Notes: generated from the letters alone by a model not told the origin. A stretch of DNA of 64,000 bases from UBA1081 sp964443825 (GCA_964443825.1 CAYUEV010000001.1:103267-167266); one strand, 5' to 3'; positions 9,101 to 18,678 are shown, numbered from the stretch's first letter. A program made the numbers and translations.

Positions 9101-10279
9101 ATGCGAACTAAAAAAATACCGTTAACTTTAAAAATACTCGCGCTAATACTCGCGGCGGCTATAGTTTTTTTTATAGTAAATTACCACGCGGGCGGCTTTG
9201 TCTACACTGTTTCAGGGAGAATTTCGTCCGTTACGCATAAAAAATCCTCGGAAAAATTCTCAGTTCCCGTAGATGATAAAACCATAAAAGCGTTCGAGCC
9301 GTATGGCGACGGATTTGTTACGCTCTCCGAGGACGGGATTTCGTACATAAACAAAAGAGGCGAAACGTCTTTTATACAACAGCTTTCATACAGCAATCCC
9401 GCTATCTCAATATGCAAAAACAACATAATAGCTTTCGACAGGGGCAAAACCTCTTACACTGTCTTTAAAAACAGCAACGTAAGTTTAAAACTTTCAACAG
9501 ACGAAAATATAATTGACGCGGACATAAGCTCTTTAGGCGATTTTGTAATAGCCGTGAGGAACGAGAAAGGCAAAAACGTAGTTTACGGTTTAGATTCAAA
9601 CGGAAGCGTTATATACGAGTGGATATGCCCTAACGGGTATATTACAGACGCGGCGATCTTTAAGAAAGGAGAAAAAGCCGCCGTCACGGTCATAGATTCT
9701 CAAAACGCCGTTATTTCCTCCAAGGTGTATGTTCTCGATTTCAATTACGACGAAGCATACGCCGAGATAGACTTTAAAGACGAAACGGTAATAGGACTGG
9801 AATTTTTAAGTAAAGATAAATTACAGGTTATAACCGACAAAGGCGTAAAGCTGATAGATAAAAAAGATTCTGAAACCGTATACGAATATAAAAACTCCAA
9901 AATACTTTTAAGCGATTTTAACGAGGACAGATGCGCCGTTATTACCGAGGATTATTCCGGCGACGACAGATATTTTTTGGTGGTTTTCGGAAAAGACGGC
10001 GAACTAAAATCCGAAACGCCGCTTACAGGCAAAGTAAAAGGTCTTTCACTAAGCGAAAAAAGCGAAACGGCGCTGTTTTCGGATAAAATCGAAACGTACT
10101 CTAAAAAGGGGAAACTTACGGGTTCCTTGAAAAACATGAGTTATTACCAAAGAGTTGTGTCAAACGGCAAGTTTTCTTACGTTTTATCATCGGAAAGTAT
10201 AAAAAAATACCCTTCTTTTAATTCTCCGGGTTCAAAAGTTTCCGACGACGAGCCGGTTACAGAGATTTCGTCATATTGA
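9101..10279 (+). CDS. DUF5711-type membrane-anchored beta-propeller-like protein
   Basis: A 392-residue protein with a short basic N-terminus, one membrane segment at about residues 10-28, and a long extracytoplasmic domain of repeated beta-rich blades ending in a Ser/Pro/acidic tail. The repeated 'vvygLDsnGsviye'-like pattern suggests a propeller fold. This matches the general look of DUF5711 proteins of Clostridia, whose function is unknown. AAGGAGG at 9084-9090 precedes the ATG. The neighbouring cvpA gene begins from a promoter that overlaps its stop codon. Confidence 0.65.
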   Translation: MRTKKIPLTLKILALILAAAIVFFIVNYHAGGFVYTVSGRISSVTHKKSSEKFSVPVDDKTIKAFEPYGDGFVTLSEDGISYINKRGETSFIQQLSYSNPAISICKNNIIAFDRGKTSYTVFKNSNVSLKLSTDENIIDADISSLGDFVIAVRNEKGKNVVYGLDSNGSVIYEWICPNGYITDAAIFKKGEKAAVTVIDSQNAVISSKVYVLDFNYDEAYAEIDFKDETVIGLEFLSKDKLQVITDKGVKLIDKKDSETVYEYKNSKILLSDFNEDRCAVITEDYSGDDRYFLVVFGKDGELKSETPLTGKVKGLSLSEKSETALFSDKIETYSKKGKLTGSLKNMSYYQRVVSNGKFSYVLSSESIKKYPSFNSPGSKVSDDEPVTEISSY

Positions 10280-10304
10280 CAAAAACAACGGAATATGTTA
10301 CAAT
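10276..10304 (+). promoter_or_regulatory. Consensus sigma-A promoter of cvpA-pgsA
   Basis: TTGACA (10276-10281), 17-bp spacer, TACAAT (10299-10304). It overlaps the stop codon of the preceding gene. Transcription from it would start at about 10311, downstream of the GTG at 10310, so the ATG at 10322 is the start used from this promoter. Confidence 0.75.
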
Positions 10305-10321
10305 AACAGGTGAATTTTAGT

Positions 10322-10996
10322 ATGGAGCATATTGTAGATATTTTACTTATAGCGGTTATGGTTCTCGTTGTGATCCTCTCCGCTAAAAGAGGTATACTGC
10401 TTACTCTTACGGATTTTGTATCCGCTATAATAGCCGTTCTTTCCGCGAAACTCATATCCCCCTATATATCCTCTTATCTTTACGACAATTTTGTAAAAGA
10501 GCGCGTTATGGCGATCCTCACCGAGAAATTCAGTTCCGTTGGGACTTCTATATCGTCGGCTCTTTCAAATATTTGGCAGTCGCTTGATTTCTTACCCGCC
10601 GGAGTCAAAGAATTTATTAAATCCTCAAGCGTTTTTGACGTGGAAGGCGTTGTTTCGAGCGCGGGCAACGTCGCCAATATTAGCGAAATGGAAATTAAAA
10701 TAATAAGACCTGTTTTAACTTCCGTCCTTTCTATTATTTCCTTCGCTGTATTGGCTTTTTTTCTCGCGGTAGTATTGAGAATCGTGGGAAGACTTATAGC
10801 GAAACTCGTCACAAAATCAAAAATCGCCGAAAAGCTTGATACTCTTCTCGGAGCGGTTTTCGGTCTTTTAAAAGCCGCTTTGTACGTATTTGTTTTAGCG
10901 AGCGTAATAGTGGTAATATCCTATAACTCCGAGACTTTGGCGTCTTATACCGCAAGCTCCTATATTTGCTCTTTTGTGGGCAAATTTATAGGTTAA
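10322..10996 (+). CDS. CvpA family membrane protein
   Basis: A 224-residue protein with four or so hydrophobic segments: residues about 1-20 with the 'AKRGILLTLTDF' loop that is diagnostic of CvpA, about 30-45, about 135-160 and about 183-205. CvpA proteins are inner-membrane proteins linked to colicin V production and envelope functions in other bacteria; the exact role here is unknown. The ATG at 10322 is chosen because AGGTGA lies 8 bases upstream and the promoter excludes the earlier GTG. pgsA follows after 55 bases. Confidence 0.75.
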   Translation: MEHIVDILLIAVMVLVVILSAKRGILLTLTDFVSAIIAVLSAKLISPYISSYLYDNFVKERVMAILTEKFSSVGTSISSALSNIWQSLDFLPAGVKEFIKSSSVFDVEGVVSSAGNVANISEMEIKIIRPVLTSVLSIISFAVLAFFLAVVLRIVGRLIAKLVTKSKIAEKLDTLLGAVFGLLKAALYVFVLASVIVVISYNSETLASYTASSYICSFVGKFIG

Positions 10997-11051
10997 AACA
11001 TAACCGTAAAATAAAAAATTGCGCAAATCAGCGCTAAACGGAGAGTGCAAA

Positions 11052-11702
11052 ATGAAAGAAAAAATGGCGTTTTTATTTGAAAACTGGAAAACCGTTCCAA
11101 ATCTTCTGTCCTTTATCAGGATTATTTTAATTCCCGTTTTCGCGGTTCTGTTTTACAAAGGCATGACGGTCGCCGCCGTAATAGTCTTGGGTATTTCGGG
11201 ACTTTCGGATTTATTCGACGGTAAAATCGCGAGAAGATTTAACCAAGTCAGCAATTTAGGGAAAATTTTAGACCCGATAGCCGACAAACTTACAATTTTC
11301 GCTATCGCTATAATTCTATTTTTAAAATTCCATTCGGCGGAGAGTTCCGTTTTAAGAGCTTTTTCTTTTGTTTTTCTGCTCTTTATAGTGAAAGACTTTA
11401 TTATGCTCGCTTTTGGCGCGGTGATGATTTCGAAAGGTCTCCGCCCTTCAGCCGCCGAGATTTACGGGAAAGTGGCGACTACTGTTTTTTACGTCGTCAT
11501 GATTTTAATTATGGCTTTTGGTCCTGAAGTAGGCGCGTTAAGAAACGTTTTCACTTTCCCCGACGCTTTAACGATAGTTCTCGTCGTGATAGCGCTTATT
11601 ATGACTTTCGTCGCGTTTTTTAGCTACATTCCCGACACATACAGACAGTTCGCTGAAAAATACGGCTGGGGGAAGAATAAAAAGAACGGCGAAAAACAAT
11701 AA
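11052..11702 (+). CDS. pgsA: CDP-alcohol phosphatidyltransferase (CDP-diacylglycerol-glycerol-3-phosphate 3-phosphatidyltransferase-like)
   Basis: The protein transfers a phosphatidyl group from CDP-diacylglycerol to an alcohol, most likely glycerol-3-phosphate, to start phosphatidylglycerol synthesis. The full CDP-alcohol phosphotransferase signature D-G-x2-A-R-x8-G-x3-D-x3-D is visible (D56, G57, A60, R61, G70, D74, D78). It is 216 residues with about six membrane segments. I use the ATG at 11052, which has CGGAGAG about 7 bases upstream, rather than an earlier TTG. pgsA is the best family guess; a cardiolipin-synthase-type member cannot be excluded. Confidence 0.85.
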   Translation: MKEKMAFLFENWKTVPNLLSFIRIILIPVFAVLFYKGMTVAAVIVLGISGLSDLFDGKIARRFNQVSNLGKILDPIADKLTIFAIAIILFLKFHSAESSVLRAFSFVFLLFIVKDFIMLAFGAVMISKGLRPSAAEIYGKVATTVFYVVMILIMAFGPEVGALRNVFTFPDALTIVLVVIALIMTFVAFFSYIPDTYRQFAEKYGWGKNKKNGEKQ

Positions 11703-11717
11703 AATCAAGGTAGTTTT

Positions 11718-13457
11718 ATGCTAAATTGGAGAAAACCCACTTTTTTAGATAAAGATCTTATTATATCTCGTATAAATGAAGGCAATACGGACGGTTGCTG
11801 TTATTGTTTCGGAAATATAATTTCCTGGAGGAACGCTTATAATATAGAAATATCAGAGTTTGAAAACCTTATTTTAGTAAGAGGCGAAGACGTTTTCGGA
11901 AGGTATTACGTATACCCGTCGGGAAACGGCGACATAAAAAGCGCGATACTCGAAATGATAAGCGAAGCGCGTTTAAGCAACGTCGTCTTTAGGCTTTTTC
12001 AGCTTGTTAATAAAAATAAAGAAACTCTTGAGAATCTTTTCCCCGGCGAGTTTATTTTTACATACGACAGAGATAATTCCGAGTACGTCTACAAGACTAA
12101 GGATTTAATAGATCTCCCCGGCAAAAAGTACCACTCCAAAAAGAACCACATTAACGCTTTTTTTAGAAATCATACTGACATTAGCATAGAACCGATAACC
12201 GAAGACAACATAAGCGACTGTTTAAACATAGAGGAACAGTGGCTGCTTTCCCGCGACGACGAAACGGGAGAACTCGAAAAAGAACATAACGCCATACTGG
12301 TAGCGCTAAAAAACGTTAAAACGCTCGGTCTTTGGGGCGCGGTTCTCCACGCCGACGGGAAGGCCGTAGCTTTTACCTTAGGGGAGAGTATTAAAAACAA
12401 TACGTTTTGCACTCACTTTGAAAAAACTCTGCCCCAATACCGCGACGCTTACCCCGTTATAAATCACGGATTTACGAAGTTTATGCTTTCGTCTTTCGAG
12501 TACGTGAACCGCGAGGAGGACACAGGCGACGAGGGTTTAAGAAAAGCGAAGCTCTCCTATCATCCCTCGTTTCTTCTCAATAAATACGCCGCCGTATTAA
12601 AAGACGATATTAACGGGGCGTACTCGGCAGACAAATCCGATTTTCCCGCTTTAAAAGATTTATGGCGAACTGTTTTTTCCGATGAAAACGACGTTATAGA
12701 CGCGTTTTTTAAAAGTTCCGCAAATCTTTCAGACGTATTCGCTCTTAAAATAAACAGAACAATTGTTTCGGCGTTTTATCTTGTCGATATAAATTTAATA
12801 ATAAACGGCGAAACGTTCAAGGGAAAATATCTCTACGCCGCCGCAACCCGCCCTTTGTATCGGAAAATGGGATATATGAGCGGGATGATAGAGTTTGCGA
12901 AACACGTTTTATCGTTAAGGGGAATCGATTATATCGTTCTCTATCCCGTCCGGGATAATCTTTACGACTACTATAAAAGATTCGGTTTTAGTGCGCTTTC
13001 CGCGAACGTTTACCATATAAAAAAATCTCAAATCGAAAAATTTAAAGGAAAAAGGTATTTTAAAACCGAGACGCCGTATAGCGATTTAGCGGATTTTCAG
13101 GAGTCGACTTGTTACGTTAAATTTTCAGAAGGATTTTTAAACTACCTTGAATATTCCTCTTTAAAATCGGGAGTTTTATTAAAAGCCTTGTTTGACGACG
13201 AGGAAAAGGTTTATATTATAGGCTATTATGATAAAAACAGCGACGAGCTTATAATTGAGGAAGCGTTATCTACGGGCGGGATCGATTACGTTTTTTCCAT
13301 ATTGGCTGATCTAGATTATCAAAATGTAGCGCTAAAAACGCCTTCCGATGTTAAAATTTCAGGGTTTTTATCCGAAAACGTAAAAAACGGCATGATACTT
13401 CCGCTTTCTGATAAAGCGAAAGTCAGAGATATTTATCTTGGCGCTACGGGAATTTAA
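11718..13457 (+). CDS. Two-domain acyltransferase: DUF2156-like N-terminal half fused to a GNAT domain
   Basis: A 579-residue protein. Residues about 1-290 resemble DUF2156, the lysyl-transferase-like GNAT-fold domain of phosphatidylglycerol lysyltransferases ('CCYCFGNIISWRN' near 22-34, 'YHSKKNHINAFFRN' near 136-149). Residues about 295-450 form a classical GNAT acetyltransferase with the acetyl-CoA loop 'AAATRPLYRKMGYMSGM' and 'YDYYKRFGF'. A C-terminal tail of about 130 residues resembles the sterol-carrier-like domain of Eis-type acetyltransferases. Substrates are unknown. It is 15 bases downstream of pgsA, so a lipid or tRNA-dependent substrate is possible but is inference only. Confidence 0.7.
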   Translation: MLNWRKPTFLDKDLIISRINEGNTDGCCYCFGNIISWRNAYNIEISEFENLILVRGEDVFGRYYVYPSGNGDIKSAILEMISEARLSNVVFRLFQLVNKNKETLENLFPGEFIFTYDRDNSEYVYKTKDLIDLPGKKYHSKKNHINAFFRNHTDISIEPITEDNISDCLNIEEQWLLSRDDETGELEKEHNAILVALKNVKTLGLWGAVLHADGKAVAFTLGESIKNNTFCTHFEKTLPQYRDAYPVINHGFTKFMLSSFEYVNREEDTGDEGLRKAKLSYHPSFLLNKYAAVLKDDINGAYSADKSDFPALKDLWRTVFSDENDVIDAFFKSSANLSDVFALKINRTIVSAFYLVDINLIINGETFKGKYLYAAATRPLYRKMGYMSGMIEFAKHVLSLRGIDYIVLYPVRDNLYDYYKRFGFSALSANVYHIKKSQIEKFKGKRYFKTETPYSDLADFQESTCYVKFSEGFLNYLEYSSLKSGVLLKALFDDEEKVYIIGYYDKNSDELIIEEALSTGGIDYVFSILADLDYQNVALKTPSDVKISGFLSENVKNGMILPLSDKAKVRDIYLGATGI

Positions 13458-13478
13458 ATTTACAAAAGGAATGATGAT

Positions 13479-14033
13479 ATGATATACGTTTTTTTAGCTG
13501 ACGGATTTGAGGAAGTAGAAGCTTTAACGCCCGTTGATTATTTAAAAAGAGCGGGAATAGACGTAGTTACGGTAGGCGTTACCGGAAAAATGGTCTTAGG
13601 ATCTCACAATATCCCCGTTATGAGCGACTTGGAAACAAAAGACGTTAAAATAACGGACGATATTGACGGGATAGTCTTACCCGGAGGCGGTCTTGGTACA
13701 AAAAACCTCGAAAAATCAAAAGCCGTGTCCGAATTTATAGATTTTTGTTACGAAAATAAGAAAATGATAGCCGCCATTTGCGCCGCCCCGTCAATTTTAG
13801 GTCATAAAAACATACTAAAGGGAAAAGAAGCGATATGTTTCCCGGGCTTTGAAAAAGAGCTTAAAGGAGCTAAAATTTCAAGTAAATTCGCCGTAACGGA
13901 CGGAAACGTCATAACGGCTAAAGGAGCGGGCAGCGCGGGAGAATTTTCATTTGAAATTATCTCCTATCTTAAGGATTCCGCCACGGCTCAGAAAGTTAGG
14001 AGCGAAGTGCAGTACGCTTCAGTTCGCGATTAA
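13479..14033 (+). CDS. DJ-1/PfpI family protein (YajL/ThiJ-like)
   Basis: 184 residues with the DJ-1 fold. The nucleophilic cysteine sits in the elbow 'AAICAAPSIL' (C101) and the conserved acidic partner in 'ADGFEEVEA' (E11 or E12). The oxyanion loop 'LPGGGLGTKNL' is present. Members act as protein or nucleotide deglycases, chaperones or redox sensors; which one applies here is not decidable. It is 21 bases from the preceding gene and likely cotranscribed with it. Confidence 0.9.
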   Translation: MIYVFLADGFEEVEALTPVDYLKRAGIDVVTVGVTGKMVLGSHNIPVMSDLETKDVKITDDIDGIVLPGGGLGTKNLEKSKAVSEFIDFCYENKKMIAAICAAPSILGHKNILKGKEAICFPGFEKELKGAKISSKFAVTDGNVITAKGAGSAGEFSFEIISYLKDSATAQKVRSEVQYASVRD

Positions 14034-14069
14034 AAATTAAAACTTAAAAACTTAAATCATAAATACAAT

Positions 14070-15284
14070 ATGGAAAACCAATACAGAAAAATAGATAAAA
14101 ACAACGCGCAAAAACAAGGGAAAGAGCCGCCGAAACCTAAACGAGAGCCGCTTTCAGGCAAAGAAACCATGTCGCCTGAAATGATAAGGCTCGAAAAAAA
14201 GAAAAGAGCAAGAAAAGAGATGCTCTTAAACAATTTAAAGCGCGTAGGCTCTATTCTTATAGTCGTAGCGATAATATCGGGTATTTTAGCGAGTATCGCT
14301 ATATCCTGCATTAACGACGTCTTAGCCTTAAAAGTTTCCCCTAAAAGCGACAAGGAAGTAGTAGTCGAGATAGAACCCGATATGGACACGGCGGCCGTTA
14401 TAAAAGCTCTTGATAAAGCGGGGGTTATCAGGAACGCGTGGTTTTGCAAGTTAGCCGCTAAGTTTATAGGCTACAAGGACGAAGGTTACATAGCCGGAAA
14501 ATATACGCTCCATCGTTCAATGGGGCTTGAGAATATGCTCAACACAATCAAAAACCTTGTAAACGGCAAGGCTAAGACCGTGACGCTCACGTTCCCCGAA
14601 GGGTATACGGCCGACCAGATTATAGAGGCTCTTGTTAAAGAAAAAGTATGTTCAAAAGACGACCTTATGGAGTGTATCAACAATTTTGATTTTGCTTCGG
14701 AATTCAAGTTTCTTAAAAGTCGAAGGGACTTAGGCGACCGTTACAACCCGCTTGAAGGATTCCTTTTCCCCGACACATATGAGTTTTATATAGGGGAGAA
14801 CGCCGACAGCGTAATAAGAAAATTTTTAACAAACTTTAACGAAAAATGGACCGACGATTATGAAAAACTCGCGGAAAAACGTAAAATGACCGCCGACCAG
14901 ATAGTTAAGATCGCCTCGATAGTCGAAAAAGAAGCTATGGAAGCCGATATGGCTACCGTTGGATCGATAATATTTAACCGCCTTGACGCGGGGATGAGAC
15001 TTGAGTGCAACTCGACGAGAGATTATATATCGTCCAACAAAAGCGGGCTTACCGAAAGCCAAGTAGCTTCATACAACAGCCTTTACAACACTTACGAATG
15101 TGATGAACTGCCTGTAGGGGCTATATGCAACCCCGGGGTAAACGCCATAGAGGCTATACTCAACGCGCCGGAAACGGATTATTACTACTTTATACACGAT
15201 AAAAATAACGAGTTCCACGCGGCCAAGACTTTAAGAGAACAGCAGAACAACATAGCGAGATATGGCATAAACGGTTCTGATTAA
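14070..15284 (+). CDS. mltG: Endolytic transglycosylase MltG (YceG-like)
   Basis: MltG is a membrane-bound lytic transglycosylase that cuts nascent glycan strands and helps set their length. It is 404 residues: a Lys/Arg-rich cytoplasmic N-terminus of about 58 residues, one membrane segment (about 60-80), a LysM-like region and the YceG catalytic domain. The catalytic glutamate is in 'ASIVEKEAM', followed by 'IFNRLDAGMRLECNST' and 'YNTYECDELPVGAICNPG'. The ribosome binding site at the ATG is poor. Its stop codon abuts the end of the converging GNAT gene with no gap. Confidence 0.93.
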   Translation: MENQYRKIDKNNAQKQGKEPPKPKREPLSGKETMSPEMIRLEKKKRARKEMLLNNLKRVGSILIVVAIISGILASIAISCINDVLALKVSPKSDKEVVVEIEPDMDTAAVIKALDKAGVIRNAWFCKLAAKFIGYKDEGYIAGKYTLHRSMGLENMLNTIKNLVNGKAKTVTLTFPEGYTADQIIEALVKEKVCSKDDLMECINNFDFASEFKFLKSRRDLGDRYNPLEGFLFPDTYEFYIGENADSVIRKFLTNFNEKWTDDYEKLAEKRKMTADQIVKIASIVEKEAMEADMATVGSIIFNRLDAGMRLECNSTRDYISSNKSGLTESQVASYNSLYNTYECDELPVGAICNPGVNAIEAILNAPETDYYYFIHDKNNEFHAAKTLREQQNNIARYGINGSD

Positions 15285-16448
15285 CTATACGCTGTCTTGC
15301 GGATAAGTGTAAAACGGCAGCGGAAACCACGAGGCGCAGGAAGGCGGGAGTTCGTTTCTCTTTTCAGAGTACAACCCGCCTAAAAGTCTCATGGCTTCGG
15401 CGTGATTTAAAGTTAAGTTGGGTCTTTCGTCTGTTTCAAATACGCTCGGACAGTTGTCTTTTACTTTTATTTTAAGTTTTTCAGGCGTTTTTTCTCCGTA
15501 AATCATTAAAACACACTCGCCGTCGGCAAGTTCCGCGTAAGTAGATTTTAGTTTTAAAAACGACTTTATTACTCTTTCGTAGCAAAAAATCGTATAAAAC
15601 TCAGAGTGCGAAACGGTCGTTTTTTCCGCGTGAAGAGCTAAATAATCTATAAGCGGCTTGTCAAACGGAGGCGCACTTATTTTTACGCCGTATTGATTGG
15701 ATGTTTCCAAAGCGCAAATTACGATTTCCTCAATATCGTTTTTATCTATATATCCTATCTCGTCCACGCTGTCCATTTTATCGTTTAAAACGAACCAGCC
15801 TTTAAACATATCGTCTTGGAACGCGGCGAAGGGAAACGCTCGCCAGGAAACGAGTATATCGTACATTTTATTTAACGGGCGTTCTGTTTTATAATCGCTT
15901 TTTTCATAAACTTCCGAGATTTTTTTAAGTATATCGCGGTCGTCTTTTTTTATAGGTTTTGAACTAAACGACGGCTTTTTATTTTCCCCGCGTTTTCTTA
16001 TTACGTTGTGTTTATAAAGGTCAAATACATATCTTACTCCCGCCGGCTCGAAAGAAAATCTTTGGTATCTTTGTTTCTTTCCCATTAAAAACGCCATATC
16101 GGTCATATTTTGTTTCATTTCGTCAAGGCAGTAAGCAAGGCAGGAACTCATATATCCGTTTTTACGGAAATCAGGGTCTACCGCGACGTTTCCTATTCCC
16201 GCGACTTTAAGAGTGTCTCCCATAATATTGAGGGTACTGTAGTAAAGTCCTATTGCCGCGAGCATTTTATCGTTTACGTCGAGCGTTATATTATTTTCCA
16301 CAGGTTTATATTCTTCTTTATAGAGTTTAGGGAGTAAACTTTCAAACATCTCGTCGTCTTTATTAAAGCCGAACGAATTATTTATAAGGCTCATAAACTC
16401 TTTGTATTTACCGTTGTCGCCGCGGCTTATATGAACGTAATCGGACAT
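15285..16448 (-). CDS. GNAT family N-acetyltransferase (Eis-like)
   Basis: 387 residues. The N-terminal half has a GNAT core with the acetyl-CoA motif 'NVAVDPDFRKNGYMSSCL', and the rest resembles the second GNAT repeat plus SCP-like C-terminal domain of Eis-type acetyltransferases. The substrate is unknown; Eis members acetylate amines such as aminoglycosides or lysines. It is transcribed alone from a near-perfect promoter. GGAGAACATT precedes the ATG. Confidence 0.8.
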   Translation of the reverse strand: MSDYVHISRGDNGKYKEFMSLINNSFGFNKDDEMFESLLPKLYKEEYKPVENNITLDVNDKMLAAIGLYYSTLNIMGDTLKVAGIGNVAVDPDFRKNGYMSSCLAYCLDEMKQNMTDMAFLMGKKQRYQRFSFEPAGVRYVFDLYKHNVIRKRGENKKPSFSSKPIKKDDRDILKKISEVYEKSDYKTERPLNKMYDILVSWRAFPFAAFQDDMFKGWFVLNDKMDSVDEIGYIDKNDIEEIVICALETSNQYGVKISAPPFDKPLIDYLALHAEKTTVSHSEFYTIFCYERVIKSFLKLKSTYAELADGECVLMIYGEKTPEKLKIKVKDNCPSVFETDERPNLTLNHAEAMRLLGGLYSEKRNELPPSCASWFPLPFYTYPQDSV

Positions 16449-16477
16449 AATGTTCTCCTTGTTTTTTCTAATGCGGT

Positions 16478-16506
16478 ATTATAGCGCAGCTTAAATACAA
16501 TGTCAA
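16478..16506 (-). promoter_or_regulatory. Perfect-consensus sigma-A promoter of the GNAT gene
   Basis: On the minus strand: TTGACA (plus positions 16501-16506), 17-bp spacer, TATAAT (16478-16483). Both boxes are exact consensus, implying strong unregulated expression unless a repressor acts. Confidence 0.8.
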
Positions 16507-16563
16507 GTTTTATTAAACAGGTTTACGATTTGTTTTACAATAAATAAAAAAGGTGAATTTATC

Positions 16564-17238
16564 TTGAAAAAAATTTTTGTTATAATCGCCGCTTTTCTTG
16601 TTCTTTGTATAATAGCGACTTCCTGCTCAAAAAACGAAGAGAGCGAGTCTACCGAGCCGTATTCTGAAATAATAACCGATGAAAACGAAAGCGACGTTAC
16701 TTCCGCTTTTAATGAAAACGATTACACAGCCCCTATAAAAGACCCTGACTTTACGGTTTATTACACTTTAGACGACTTTATCGCGAAAAATCAAATTCCG
16801 AATTACGATAGAACAGAAAAAGACAGTCTTAATGAAAATTATTATTCTAAAGACGTTTTAACTTCTAAAAAAACTTTTGACGAAAAGGGTAATCTTGTTT
16901 CTCAAACAATATATAACGATGACGGAGCGTCGGTTAAAAGCGAAATTTCAATAGATTATCAAGACGACACATCCTGCGCTTTAAAGTTATATTCGGGCGA
17001 AAGCGTAAAAGAGGAATTTCAGTTTACATACGACAAAAATAAAAAAATTAGATCCGCGTACCGCATGACTTATGACAGCGACGGGGCTTTTTCCGAAGCA
17101 GAGGCTTATGAGTTCGATGAAAACGGAAACGTGACCGCATACGTAGACCCTGAAGGCGTGTCGGAAGCTTTAAACAACGTATTGTCGTCGGCGTTCGGCA
17201 ACGCCATAGAGGAGATGTTCGGCGGTCTTTTGGGATAA
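16564..17238 (+). CDS. Predicted lipoprotein of unknown function
   Basis: 224 residues with a classical lipoprotein signal peptide: KK at positions 2-3, a hydrophobic core and lipobox 'IATSC' (Cys about 21), followed by an acidic Ser/Glu linker. The mature part contains YD-like repeated elements ('FDEKGNLVSQTIYNDDG', 'YEFDENGNVTAYVDPEG'), a pattern of cell-surface beta-hairpin repeats. No catalytic motif is visible. The start is TTG at 16564 behind AAAGGTG. It is monocistronic, followed by a small hairpin. Confidence 0.7.
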   Translation: MKKIFVIIAAFLVLCIIATSCSKNEESESTEPYSEIITDENESDVTSAFNENDYTAPIKDPDFTVYYTLDDFIAKNQIPNYDRTEKDSLNENYYSKDVLTSKKTFDEKGNLVSQTIYNDDGASVKSEISIDYQDDTSCALKLYSGESVKEEFQFTYDKNKKIRSAYRMTYDSDGAFSEAEAYEFDENGNVTAYVDPEGVSEALNNVLSSAFGNAIEEMFGGLLG

Positions 17239-17262
17239 ACGCTTTAGATTTATACTTTATTT

Positions 17263-17287
17263 AAAAATCGCTTTATAGCGTTTTGTC
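17263..17287 (+). terminator. Short hairpin terminator after the lipoprotein gene
   Basis: AAAA-CGCT, TTAT loop, AGCG-TTTT (with one bulged T), followed by GT. A modest stem just after the stop codon and before the pyr promoter. Confidence 0.45.
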
Positions 17288-17322
17288 GATTTGTAAAGTA
17301 TTTGTGAATTTAGATGAAATTG

Positions 17323-17351
17323 TTGATTTTAAATAAATGAAATGTTACAAT
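17323..17351 (+). promoter_or_regulatory. sigma-A promoter of the pyr operon
   Basis: TTGATT (17323-17328), 17-bp spacer, TACAAT (17346-17351). Predicted start about 17358, giving only about 40 bases of leader before pyrC. That is too short for a PyrR-type attenuator, and none is visible. Confidence 0.7.
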
Positions 17352-17398
17352 AAACAAGATAGGCAAAATTCTTTTCTAAATTATCTTACGGTGATATT

Positions 17399-18667
17399 AT
17401 GGCGTTTTTGTTAAAAGGCGGGAATGTTTTTTTGAACGGCGGTTTTTCCTCCCTTTCCATCGCCGTTGATCAAGGAAAAATAATTTTCATCGGAAAAGAT
17501 TTTCCCAATTCTTGCGATTGTCTTGATATTATTGACGTCAAAAATAAATATGTTTTCCCCGGTTTTACCTGCGTCCACGTTCACGGCAGGGAGCCGGGTT
17601 TTTCTTATAAAGAAACCATAAAAACAATGACCAAAGCGGCGGCGCACGGGGGATATACGTCCGTTTTCACAATGCCAAACTTGAACCCCTGCCCCGACTC
17701 CTTAGAAAATTTAAAAATCGAAACAGATATTATCAAAAAAGACGCTTTAATTAAAGTCTATCCTTACGGTTCTATTACGAAGGGCGAGAGAGGAGAAGAA
17801 CTTTCCGATATTAACTCTTTAGCCGACAAAGTAGCAGCGTTTTCAGACGACGGCAAAGGAGTTGAAAACGACGATATTATGTATAGAGCCATGCTTTTGG
17901 CGAAATCTCATTCAAAAATAATCGCGGCTCATTGCGAGTACGCGAGTCTTGTTTCAGGCGGGTATATAAACGACTGCGAGTACGCTAAAAAAAACAATCG
18001 CAAGGGGATCTCGTCGGAGAGCGAATGGAAAATGATAAAAAGAGATCTCGCTCTTTTAAAAAAAACGGGATGCTCTTATCATGTTTGCCATGTTTCTGCA
18101 AAGGAGAGCGTAGAACTTATCAGAGAAGCTAAAAAAAGAGGGCTCGACGTAACGTGCGAGACCGCCCCTCACTATCTTACTCTAAACGACGGTATGCTTA
18201 AAGACGACGGAAGTTTTAAGATGAATCCGCCTTTAAGAAGCGAAGAGGACAGACTTTCTTTAATAGAAGGTATAAAAGACGGAACAATCGACATGATAGC
18301 CACAGACCACGCTCCGCACTCTAAAGAAGAAAAATCGGGCGGGCTTAAAAATTCTCTTATGGGAATAGTCGGTTTGGAAACGTCTTTTCCCGTACTATAC
18401 ACGGAACTTGTCCTTAAAAATATTATTACTCTTCCAAAGCTTATTGAACTTTTGAGTCTAAATCCCGCTAAGCGTTTTTTAAATAAAGACTCCTCTTTAA
18501 AAGTAGGCGCTCAAGCCGATATTGCCGTCTTTGACCTTGATACAGAATATAAAATAGACCCCGAAAATTTCTTTTCCAAGGGCAAATCCACTCCGTTTAC
18601 AGACAAAACCGTAAAAGGCGAATGTATAATGACTTTTGTAAACGGTGAACTTAAATATAAAAAATAA
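17399..18667 (+). CDS. pyrC: Dihydroorotase
   Basis: Closes carbamoyl-aspartate to dihydroorotate. It is 422 residues, class I type. Metal ligands are visible in 'VHVHGREPG' (H60, H62), 'HCEYASL', 'YHVCHVSAKES', and the aspartate in 'IATDHAPHS'. First gene of a seven-gene pyrimidine run; pyrK begins 11 bases downstream. GGTGAT precedes the ATG. Confidence 0.95.
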   Translation: MAFLLKGGNVFLNGGFSSLSIAVDQGKIIFIGKDFPNSCDCLDIIDVKNKYVFPGFTCVHVHGREPGFSYKETIKTMTKAAAHGGYTSVFTMPNLNPCPDSLENLKIETDIIKKDALIKVYPYGSITKGERGEELSDINSLADKVAAFSDDGKGVENDDIMYRAMLLAKSHSKIIAAHCEYASLVSGGYINDCEYAKKNNRKGISSESEWKMIKRDLALLKKTGCSYHVCHVSAKESVELIREAKKRGLDVTCETAPHYLTLNDGMLKDDGSFKMNPPLRSEEDRLSLIEGIKDGTIDMIATDHAPHSKEEKSGGLKNSLMGIVGLETSFPVLYTELVLKNIITLPKLIELLSLNPAKRFLNKDSSLKVGAQADIAVFDLDTEYKIDPENFFSKGKSTPFTDKTVKGECIMTFVNGELKYKK

Positions 18668-18678
18668 AAGGGAATTTT

